A stretch of DNA of 64,000 bases from Morella rubra. Its lineage: Eukaryota > Streptophyta > Magnoliopsida > Fagales > Myricaceae. Position 1 is the first letter of the stretch, and the number at the start of each line of letters is the position of its first letter. A program made the translations under genes and the position numbers. Positions 24,431 to 35,393 of this stretch are shown in pieces. The stretch covers positions 15,618,286 to 15,682,285 of the forward strand of contig CM025855.1 of assembly GCA_003952965.2 (NCBI GenBank), written 5' to 3'. Under the pieces are notes generated by a model. The model saw nothing but the letters and a program-made list of their open reading frames with translations, made no database searches and had not been told where the DNA came from.

Positions 24431-25439
24431 CCAAGTTGAAAGGTACTTCGCATTTGAAAATGGTGTATTGTAGTTTGTTACAGAGAAATCTGAGGTTTTG
24501 GGCAGGCGGGTTTGATGATGTAGCAGAGTTCAATTGGGACCTCTAGCTTGGTATTTGTCATTTATATTATGCTTCAGTTCCCCTGAATTTGTTATACATC
24601 ATTCTATGGAAGTGTTTAGTAACAACTCCATTTTTCCACAAGAACCTTGGCAAAACCCAGCAGTTCTTCGCTTATGTGAAACTGTCATTTAGTTTTGGGT
24701 TAGACTAAATTCTCCCAGTGAGTCGTGCACCCTAGAGTCCCCTTCTCACTGCCATAGACCATCCATTGTTCCTACTATTTCTGATACAAACCTTCCCCTC
24801 TTGCATTAACCCACGAAATTTTCATCTTTCTTTTAAGCTACGGTTTAACCTTTCCCTTCGGAATTCTCATTCCAATTGATCCTCAGGCCTAGCGTCAATC
24901 TGTAAAGGGTCTCCCAACCACTTGGTAACTATCCTTTGAAATGGACACTACACACTAGAGCCATCTTCTCTGCCTCTTGCTCTCTGCACATAGCCATTAA
25001 TAGATGATTAAAGAAAAAATTGAAGAAATTCGGTAATGTTTGAGAAAAGACACGAAATTAGATGGCAACGTGAGCACTGACTATACAAGGACACTATTTG
25101 GTCTCTACGCATTATCTTCGCTTGCTGGATGTTTCCTTATCTTTTGGACGCAGATTTTGATTTGTTGCCGTTGGGCTCCTTTTTCTCTCGACATATCTTC
25201 ACTGATTTCAGCAATATTTTGACATTACTCTGCCTTATCACTTCTAGAATCATGGATCTCATTTTGACTTGAATTTGTTACAGTTGGAGCTCCCTAGAAT
25301 ATTGGATTTCCTTATCTCTCCATTGATTCTCAACATTGCTGAATTGTGATGTGCTAATAATGATGATGGTGTTTGATAACGCTAATGCGACTCAACCATA
25401 AGGAGTCTCAGCCAAATTTTGTGCTATTTGGGAGGAACA
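24431..25439. other. Conserved unrecognised segment (unit B)
   Basis: Mirror of 11511-12515. The plus strand holds a 60-codon frame at 25040-25222, nearly identical in C but not in A. No known similarity. Confidence 0.4.
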
Positions 25440-26045
25440 ATAAATGAGGGTAATAGAAGAATTATAGTTCAAAATATTGTGAAAATTAAACTAAATTGAT
25501 TAGTTTAACAATTAGAGACCATACTATTGAGGAAAATGAAACCAGTTGACTAATGAAATACTTAAACCCAAAATATTGAGGAAAAATAAGCCAAATTGAT
25601 TAGTTTAACAGTTAAAGACCATACTATTGAGGAAAATGAAGTCAATTGATTAATGGAACACTTCAACCTAAAATATTGAGGAAAAATGAGCCAAATTAAT
25701 TAATTGAATAGTTAGAGACTATAATATTGAGCAAAATGAGACCAATAGATTAATGAAAGAATTACATGCCCAATTATGGAGGAAAAAAGGAGTCAAATTG
25801 ATTTGTTTAATAATTAAACATCATAAGATTTGAGAAAAATGAAACAAATAGATTATAAAAGAATTATAAACCAAAATATGGAAGAAAAATTGAGTCAAAT
25901 TGATTAGTTTAACAATTAGATGTCATAATATTGAAGAAAATGGAGCTAGTTGATTAATGAAACAATTACATACTAAAATATTGAAGAAAAACAAGCCAAA
26001 GTAGCTAATCAATTAGAGACCATAATATTAATATTTATACCAAGC
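25440..26045. repeat. ~98-bp AT-rich minisatellite (unit B)
   Basis: About six units with TTAGAGACCATAATATTGAG, AAATTGATTAGTTTAACA and ATTGATTAATGAAA marks. Same unit and phase as in A and C. Confidence 0.8.
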
Positions 26046-26700
26046 TAAGATTCGAATTGATTTTCTAGCAATATGGCTACGGGGCCCCCAAAAAAAGTCT
26101 TTGAGGGGCTAAGGATAGATTTACTTAACCCTACTAATCCAACGAGGACTACAAGTCTATCCCAATTTGGTATAGGCCCGGATTGTAAGCCTCGGTTGAT
26201 CTTTATTTGGGTGTGACTGTGGCGGGCTTCTTCTTTCTTGGTTAGTCCGAATTTTCAAATTCCCTCTTTTACAGGCAGAAATACACTGTGGATTCAAATT
26301 TTTGTTTTTTTGCTCTAATCAAGCCAAGCCCACCCAAATTCGCATTGACAATAAAATCGGAATCAACGATCAATGGATTTTGGACCTGGACGTACAATCC
26401 CACTGGAGCCAACAGTTAAAGATTTCTTGTCTTTCTTTGTGCAGGTAACTTTCATGCCGGTTGAGTTAAAGATTTCAACGATCAATGGATTAATTGTTTT
26501 TCATTCCATAGACTCTGGAAGAGTCTACTCAAAAAAACTTTAGTGGTTCCTGAAATCCATAGGGCATCAAAAATCTTTACGCGTGGACCTACACAGAGAC
26601 TCTGGACGAGTCTACTCAAAAAGACTTTAGACTCGGGAATCTCTTTCTATTGCGCGTAGAATGAGGGGTCCTTCTATTCATTATTGTAGGCTCTTCCGAT
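26046..26700. other. Intergenic, short repeats only (unit B)
   Basis: Mirror of 10171-10900, with paired AGACTCTGGA/GAGTCTACTCAAAAA phrases. No gene seen. Confidence 0.5.
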
Positions 26701-29700
26701 TCGTAACGACCCCGCCCGTACGTCAGATCAACTTCTTTTTCTCTCCAAAAAAAAAAAAAAAAAAGAAAACAAAAACGAGAAAAAGGTTCACGTACTTTCG
26801 ATATTGGACATTTTCGTTGCTATTAGCGATGTTCTACAAGACGAGAACAATCCACTTTTAAGACTTTTGATATCTAGCAGCCACTTTCAACCTGCCCCGT
26901 TGGAAAATCTTTTCTTTTCTTTCACAGCTAGTTGGGTTTTATGAGTATGTTGATTATAAAATGGACACTGCGACTGTTGCTTAGTTGCATCATTCAACGT
27001 AGAGACTAGAGCAGGGGTTAGAGAAAATGAAAAAGAAGAAGGAATATTCAGACACTTTTTGAAAAATCCTTTTAAACTTTGGTCAATATGTAATGATATT
27101 TTCCTCGCAAGTATCTAGGGTCCACTAGAGGAGAGAAGGACAATTCTTTTAAACTTTTTATTTTTTTATGTGTCAATTACCAGGATGCTCTTCTATTCAT
27201 AATTCACTCGCCCAGAAGTTTTTGACTCTCCGTTTAGTTAGGACTCATTAATGTAGTATCAATAATGTCAGAAACTAAATTATTGAGAAACAAAAACCAT
27301 TCTACAAGGTGATGTTTGGTTAGAAATAATTTTCAACTTTCTAATAATTTTTTTTTTAAAGTCATGACACAAAAAATCAAAATGTATATTTTTCATAAAA
27401 AGGGGTGCCGCACTAAGAAAAAAAGAGAATACTAGAACAACAGAAAATATAATTAATTGATTTCCTCAATTGAGATTTCCTTTAAATTAAGAATCTCGAT
27501 CCAGAAAAAAAACAACCTTAAATGCAGCAATGTCATAAAATATCTCTCGTACTATCGCTTATCGCCTCAAGATCACGAAGCATTGAGCAATCTCTCGGCT
27601 AACGACATTATTCAAGTTTCATCATTTTCTCTTTCCATGATGAAATACACTACAATTGCAAACAATTCAAAAGTAATAAGTAAAATTCGAAATCAAACTT
27701 TATCTGCGGTGTCCTCCTCACAAGTCTTGCAAAATTCTAAACGTATAATGACGACTGGCAGAGTAACAGTACCATTGTGATTTTCTGGCTACTTAATTAA
27801 CTTAATAGAATAATTGAGATTAATTTTTTTTAAGAAAATAAATACAATAATATCATTTCTGAATTGATAATTAAATAAAAAAAATTGAGATTAATTTACC
27901 GTTATATATTTAAAAAAACATCAATAAAAATATATATAACCGTTTTTAAATGGAGTTATTAAATTGTTCTGCCTTGCAGCTTTACCTCATACAATTCCTC
28001 TAGAGACATTTATTCTAAACTATTGTCAAGATTGCTGCGGTACTACCAAGTTTGTTACTTTTTTTTTTCTTTAATTTTGTATTTTCTTTTGATAATTGCC
28101 ATGTCTTCAATACATTTTTAATTGTTTCTCCATTTTCTGACATCACAACTTAATTGGATTGATCTGGCGGCCCCAAAGCGATACTTTTAATAGTCTTCTA
28201 AAGAAAACGTCCAAGGGCTAACAAGCGCTAGATATTGACCATTCATGAATAGTCCGCATTCCTTTCGGTAGTGACATTTTCGTTGCTAGAATTAACGTTC
28301 CATAGGATGAAGGCAGCCACTTTGGACTTGCTGTGTTCGAAAAATCCTTTCTTTCTTTTCACCTTTCTTTCTTTTCACTGCAAGTTTCTAATTAGTTTTC
28401 GAGCTGTTGGGTCTTCAATACCTTTATTTTAGAGTGGGCCCCGCGAATGTTGATCAATCTCAGTATTCATTATTCAACACGTTATTGTGGGCTTAGAAAA
28501 AACACACGTTATTGTGGACCCAAATTCGCCAACAGCACGTTATTGGGTTAATAGACTAATAGTGACATTAATTTTGGTCTCTTTCTTCTCTTCTTGGTGT
28601 CTAGAACTTCAGTGGGTTACTAATGACATTTGAGTCAGCTAATATCTGCAGTCCACGACATGAAGATAATTCTGTTCAACTTTTCTTATTTGTCAGCTAT
28701 CATGAATCTTCTCTTTTCACTCTCGGTGAGGTTTTCGACTTTGACTATCTAGTTGAGTCCCTAATTAATGAGTTCATTAACAACCATTTATCTGACCTAA
28801 GAGGATAGAAAAAAAAATGAGAGAAGCTTATTAGGACACCTTTGACTTTGAAAGCAAATATCTGTAAATTTCAAAAAATAAAAAGTCCTGCAAAATTTTA
28901 AACGTATGTCCATGGACACAGATGTTGAGAAGATCAACTTGCTAATTGTTGATCAAAAAAAGACTCCTATCCTAATTGAGGACCACTGCCAATAATGACG
29001 ATTGGTAGTGACAGTTCGATTGTCATTTCCTAGCTATTTTAATCAACTTAATTGGGTTAATTTTTTCTCCCCTTTACTTACACCAGAACTTAATTGGGTT
29101 GATCTTATGTGTTTGAATAGTCTTCTGAAGAAAATCAAGGGCTAACAAGGGCCAGATATTGATAAGGTGTCCCTTCATTGTACAAGGACCCTAATCATGT
29201 TCCTTTCGGTAGTGACACTTTCGTTGCTAGAATTAAAGTTGCACAGGATGAGTACAATCCATCGAAAGACAGCCACTTTGGCCTTGGAAAAATCCTTTCG
29301 TTTTTTTCCTCTTTTTTTTTTTGAGCAATTCTTTCTTTTCTTTTCATTGCAGGTTTCTAATTAGTTTCCGGTAGTTGGATCTTCAGTACCTTCATTATAG
29401 AGTAGGCCCTGCGAATGTTGATCAATCTCAGTATTCAACACGTTATTGTGGACCTAGATTCGCCAACAACTGTTGCATCCATACTATTTCTTTTTCTTTT
29501 TTCTTCATTATAGAGTGGGCCCTGCGAATGTTGATCAATCTCAGTATTCAACACGTTATTGTGGACCCAGATTCGCCAACAACTGTTGCATCCATACTAT
29601 TTCTTTTTTTAAAAAAAAAAAAAAAGTTATACCATGTGAGAAGACTCTCGGGATCCCCATAGTTTTGTTACACGCGACCTCAAAGAACGTATAATGGTAA

Positions 29701-30480
29701 GTTAAGAATTCTGATCTCTAGTAATGGTGAAATTCAAACTCACACTATTTTGTCGAGTTACAAAAAAAATTGTTCTTTAAATCATTGAATTATCTATTAC
29801 CTTAGGAGCACCTCACCCAAACGTGTAGTGTAAAAGATTGTGATCATAGGTCGTGTTATACATGTCTTGTTTTTGTTTGAGCAAGAAGCGTATTTCTTTT
29901 CCTTTTCGTGACTAGCACTTAAGTGGCATATTTTATTGGGTCAATAGCCACATTTTAAATAATCGTTACTATCTGCAGTCCACAAGATGAGAATAATCAT
30001 ATTAAACTCTTTGTATTTGTCAACTATCGTAAATTTTCTCATTATATTTTCAAAGAGGTTTCGAGTCTCTGACTAGTTGGATCCGTAATTAATGAGTTCA
30101 TTATAAACCATTCAAATCTCAACGTAAAAAAGAGGATAGAAAAAAATTGAGAAAGTAGCTGATTAGGACACCTTTGCTTTGGAAAGCAATTTGTAAAATT
30201 CAAAGAATAAAGTGGGCGTATTCTTTGGGTTGCACTTTGATATTTGGACATTTTCGTTGCTATTATGGACGTCCTACTGGACGAGAACAATCCATTTAGA
30301 CTTTTGCCATCTAGCAGTCACTCTCAATCCTTTCTTTCCTTTCACAGCAGGTTTCCAATTACCATGCGACTGTTGCTCAGTTGCATCGATCATTCAGATT
30401 GCAACGTAGAGTAGGGGTCAGAGAAAATGAGAAAGAAGAAGGAATATTCGGAACTAAATTATTCATTGTAGTATCAATAA
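26700..30480. repeat. Block of diverged internal repeats (unit B)
   Basis: Mirror of 6440-10170. Core copies lie at about 26790-26935, 28255-28385, 29190-29365 and 30230-30355; the two-copy 113-bp tandem repeat is at 29390-29605. No gene recognised. Confidence 0.6.
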
Positions 30481-30562
30481 TGTCTGAAATTAAATTATTG
30501 AGAAACAAATACTATTCTACAAGATAAAGTACTGTAAAACAAATACTTAGAAGTTTTCTAAG

Positions 30563-30936
30563 GTGATGTTTGGTTAGGAATAATTTTTAACTTTTTAATA
30601 AATTTTTTTAAAAAGTCAAGACACAACTAAATATTAAAATCACAAAATTTTCACACAAATTTCAAAGCTTTTCACGTCAACTTTAATATTTTGTCATAAA
30701 AAAAATAACTATATCAAATATTCTCTCTTTACTTTTTAATAGATTTAATTATTTTTCATTAAATTTTTTTTATCAATTGTCCATTTACTTCTTAACAAAC
30801 TTCTGTAAAAATAATTCTACATTCAAACACTCTTAAACTTTTCCACTAACTTTTCACAAGTTCCATAAAAAGTCAAACTCTCATATTTTCTTTTACAAAT
30901 TCAAAATTTTTAAAATTTTTACTTCCCAAATATCAG
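30563..30936. mobile_element. 374-bp hAT-type MITE (unit B)
   Basis: Flanked by perfect TTCTAAG duplications (30556-30562, 30937-30943). Same insertion and same length as in unit A, inverted. Confidence 0.75.
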
Positions 30937-30943
30937 TTCTAAG

Positions 30944-31430
30944 ACTTAACGAGGGTACCGGCATCCAAATTGAAAACAGAATCCTCCCTTACCCTCTATC
31001 ATCGTTCTTGAGCTGAGTGATATATATTGGCACCGGGTACGATGGATTGAAAACCGGAGATGAAAACTTATGGCATAAAGATGAAGCAATCGCCTATCAA
31101 AATGATTGAAGTTTCATCATTTGCTATTTCCGTGACTAATAAACTGCATTAATTGCGAACATTTAAAAAATATTTTTACAGGATTAACGTTTACCAATAA
31201 ATGAACTTATGTTATTTGCACAGATTTTCCGCTCAAGAGTTATGCGTACGAATTTAGAATATATATATATACACACACGCGTGATGCATGCTTCATGATA
31301 GGTAACATAGTACGTATTACAGTTTCAGCAAAGAAACGAAAACGAAAGAATAGGAGAATGTGTGCCAAGTGAAATGAGATTACTTCACACGAGTACTGGT
31401 CGTAGATAAATGATTTTTTTTGGGTGAATG
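30944..31430. other. Intergenic, no gene seen (unit B)
   Basis: AT-rich spacer between two transposons, with a TA/CA microsatellite near 31260-31280. Confidence 0.6.
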
Positions 31431-31438
31431 GTAATCAG

Positions 31439-32387
31439 CAGCGGCAGAACCAAGATTAAAATTTAAGGGTGTCAAACTTTAAAGGTGAAATGACAAAAAA
31501 AAATTTCCCTTCATAATGCAAGAGTTACAATGTCAAAAATTAAGGACTAAAAGTATTAAAAATATTAAAATACATGTAACGTACTATGTACTGCGACTGA
31601 GAGGTGACAATTGAATCCTACGACTTTGCATTTTCTGAAAATGTTACAAAATGGCTTTGAACTTCAGTAACAATATTATTCGGACTAAACATAATGCGAG
31701 GTCTTTTTGAACTACTATCAGTTTCAGAATTAATAGCCACGTTAGGAGTATTAGACGACTCCACGCTGCGTGGCTTTTTTATCACAAACTTATCTATTAT
31801 CAAAACAAAATAAAACAAAACAAAATAGCTGAATACACACGACTTACAACCCCTCTAATTATTATAAAATTCAAATCCATTATCCCAATACTGCCCAAAT
31901 CTCTCTAATTATTAGACTTTTAAAATCCCAATGTCTATCTTTCCCCACCAACAATTCACCTCTTAAAACTAGTGAAGGTTTTGAGTTTTGACTAACCCTC
32001 ATTGGGATCATGCTCTCCAATGTCCATGGCTTCGAATGCCCCCAAAAAATAACAATTTTTTCATTTAGAGCACCAAGTGAAAGGAACACTAGCAAACAAA
32101 ACAAATTCTACTAGAAAGATCATCTTTAGTAACACGGCAGCAAAAGAGCAGATAGTAAAACAAAGAAAGAAGCAACTTCAAACCAGAAGTAACAAAGAGT
32201 CTACAACTTCTGCACTTAGTCAATTTAGTCCTGCTCAAGATAAAGCCCTAGTTGGCGTGGGCTTAATGAATATCAAGCCCAAACCAACTTATGAAAAAAT
32301 AAAAATAAAAATACATCTAAAATTTTATTTTGGGTGGAACAATGGGTAGCGACCGCCCTGATTTGCTACCCTCTCGTTCCGCCACTG
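31439..32387 (-). mobile_element. Non-autonomous hAT-type transposon (unit B)
   Basis: 949 bp with ends CAGCGGCAGAAC and GTTCCGCCACTG, flanked by GTAATCAG and GGAATTAG (6/8 target duplication). Best-preserved copy of the transposase N-terminal stretch, minus strand 31618-31818: DKFVIKKPRSVESSNTPNV, then a KRPRI basic patch. A 90-codon frame at 32077-32349 on the plus strand has no recognised similarity. Confidence 0.75.
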
Positions 32388-32660
32388 GGAATTAGAATAT
32401 TACTAAAAGATGGGTAGAACCCAATAGTAGATCTGAGTAATAAGAATTACAAAAGATAATTGTTTGTAATTACCAACACCAACAAGAAACAGCTTGAACA
32501 CCCTACAAATAGAAGAACATAAAAAATTAACAGCAATAATATGTGAGTACGTACACAGTACCATTACAATGCATCCTGAGCAAACTTTCAATACACCTAC
32601 ACTTATTTTGATTTTGGGATAACTTGTTTATAATATTCCCGACTTTCAATTCACGTGCAT

Positions 32661-35018
32661 TTACTCTAACTCTGGGATGACTTGTAACTCTTGGTTTACA
32701 CGTCTTGGATGCATACTTGCTTTGACTCTTGTAAGACCCGATGAGGTAAAAGGATTAGGAGGCATAGTTACGCTTTCTCCTTCTCCTTCCAACATTTGAA
32801 CCGCAAGTTTCATGGAAGGACGATCCATTGGATGCCACTGGATGCACCAAAGACCCACAACCGCAAGTTTCTTTGCAATTTCAGCGTCTCCATCATCTTC
32901 AACATAGAGTCTCAGGTCATCTTTTTGTTCCAAAAGATTGTAGATCCATTCTGGAAAGTAGACTTGGCTACTTTTTTCTGATGTAAGGCCTGTGTTTTTT
33001 CTTCCCCCAACAATTTCAAGCAGCAACATTCCAAAACTGTAAACATCTGCTTTATAAGACACGTTTCCAAAATTCCTAGAGAATACTTCAGGTGCAATAT
33101 AACCTATGGTCCCCTTAATTGTAGTCATGGACACTAGACTCTGATCCTTAGAACATAACTTGGCAAGACCAAAATCAGAGATTTTTGGATTGAAGTTTAT
33201 ATCTAGTAAAACATTGTGAGGTTTGATATCAAAATGGAGAATTCTTTGGTCGCAACCTTGGTGAAGATATTCAACTCCTTTGGCTATGCCAATGGCTATA
33301 TCTTGCAACTTTTCCCAACCAAGAAAACAATTGTTGGTATCTGCTGAACCTATGAACTTCTCTAGTGAATTATTGGGTAAGAACTCATAAACTAGAGCTC
33401 GTCTAAATCCATCAGCACAAAAGCCAATTAAGCGAACTACATTAACGTGGTGGATCTTACCTATTGTTCCAACCTCATTGATGAATTCTTCCCCATTTCC
33501 CTTAGAAGGGTTCAGGATCTTCACTGCAACGTGAATTTCATTGGAAAGCTGTCCTTTGAACACTGTTCCATATGTTCCTTGTCCTAACTTCTCAGTAAAT
33601 CCACTTGTAATCCTTTTAATATCAGCATACGAGTACCTTGTGGGCTTAAAATTTTTGTAGTCCTCCAAAAATAATTTTATCTTTGCCTGATTTTGTTTTT
33701 CTATTTTATCGTATTTGTAGACACGGACAACTGCAAAGACCACTAGTACTAATAGAAACGAACCAACTATGGCACCTGCACGGTAAACACATTAACGATC
33801 GTTAACGGTCAAGAAAATCCATATTCCCGACCATGAAAATTTTGATCAGCCACTGAACAACTTACCAACGTCACGCAGTCTTAGTGATGCACCTGCAAAA
33901 GTTTCTACCAAAGTTAAGCTCTCATTTTGCTTTAAATATAAATGTTGTTTACGAAATAAACATAAATTTTGCTCTAATCAAACGGCTACTGGTGAACTAC
34001 CAGCCTAAAATTCTTTCTCACACAAGCCTGGGTTTAGAAGTACTGGTATTCGGACATTGGAGTCCAACGTAAGTTTCGGTTTCCAGATTTGCTCCCAATG
34101 TATGGGGGGATCTCCTAAGTTGTGGTTCATTAAGAAACAATTTTTCAAAAGAAATTGCTTTTCCTGAGTTGAAATTAAGGTTTGCGTTTCAGGAACAGAG
34201 GAAATCCGCGGTAGCGGAGAGCACTAGAAAGCTAATTAAGCCTGACCAAATCAATTCATATATACCCCAAACCTGGCAATAATGAAACCTGTGAAAAAAC
34301 TTTTCGACTACGACGGTTTGATAGAAGACAATACCTTTACTTTGTTCGGTGAAGCACTCAGTCCTTGATTTTCTTCGATTCTTCTTCAATCTACATTTTT
34401 TGCCGCCTTCTTCACAGTGTCCGCACGCTGGAGTTAACCACTTCAATTCAATAAAATTTTGACCACCGAATACATCCGTCGGAATATGTGGAATATCATA
34501 TATTTTTGTACAATTAGGTACAAAACTGGGCAAGGAATCGAAGGAATAGGAGAATGCACAAACTTGGTGGTTAGGGCCACTAAGACAAGGGATACAACTG
34601 TCAAGTACTTTTCGCTCCTCCAGGGAACAACTGAAAAACGTATAGATGTCAAAACCAAAGTAAGGGTCAGGCACGTTTCTGAATTGGAAAGGCGAAGAAG
34701 ATATATCGAGTCCACGAAGGCTCCCTGGAAGGCAATGTTGTGCATCAGTTAGTTGGATTACTTGAGAAACGTAGTCAATTCTTGTGACAAAGAGCTTGAC
34801 TGAATTTGGCAGCTTCAGCACCGTTTCGTTTCTATGGGTGCAGGATAGCCACAGGGGTACTCTGGCTGGCTGTGAAGCCGGAAAGGAAATCGGATGGCTG
34901 GGCCTGAGCTTCCACAACGTAATTCAGGACAGTCATACTTTCGGCCTTCTGCAAGGTCTATGAGGAAGACCACAACCAAGAAGAAGCACGAGATCACCAT
35001 TTCTATGGAAACATCCAT
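32661..35018 (-). pseudogene. LRK10L-type receptor kinase, gene 1 of unit B (one 16-nt frameshift, kinase open)
   Basis: Exon 1 34335-35018 encodes a signal peptide (MDVSIEMVISCFFLVVVFLI) and a GUB_WAK ectodomain with a C-terminal WxxPxCGxCEExGxxC motif. Mini-exon 33866-33892. Exon 3 32661-33775 encodes the TM, juxtamembrane and kinase ([35 protein letters not shown]), complete to the stop. The single lesion I see is a 16-nt deletion at 34843-34848, between two GGATAG (CTATCC) repeats that remain duplicated in C. It shifts the frame after CGYP and ends translation a few codons later (PIETKRC). The same deletion occurs in A. The product could only be made by an internal start; otherwise a pseudogene. 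Confidence 0.8.
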
Positions 35019-35393
35019 CTCCGTTGTCTGTGAGTACTTTCTCAGCCTCTAAAATATCTCTAATTTCGGGTGGCTAGGAATTTATGGGCCAGTTTTTCTC
35101 CGATGAGGCACCTGGGATTTCTCATGAGTCATGGCCAGTTGGGCTATATCCGGGGTCTAATTTTCCTTCCATTAATTTTTTTTTTTTTGGATAATTCTTT
35201 CACCGATCTACTTCACGCAAGTTAACTGGGTCAACTACTTAGAAAAAAAAAAGTTAACTGGGTCAACCCTGTTAAATTTCTAGCGAACTTCTCTTGGGAC
35301 TTTCTTAAATTTTTTTTTAAGTGGATGCCGCACGCATTGTGATTTGTCTACCGATTACATCCCTAAAAGCTCTCTCTCTCTCTCTCTCTCGGA
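35019..35393. promoter_or_regulatory. Bidirectional promoter between divergent LRK10L genes (unit B)
   Basis: 375 bp between start codons. W-box cores (GGTCAA on the plus strand) lie at 35229-35234 and 35261-35266, each within GTTAACTGGGTCAAC. A CT microsatellite (about 35371-35390) abuts the gene-2 start. Nearly the same as unit A, distinct from C. Confidence 0.55.
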
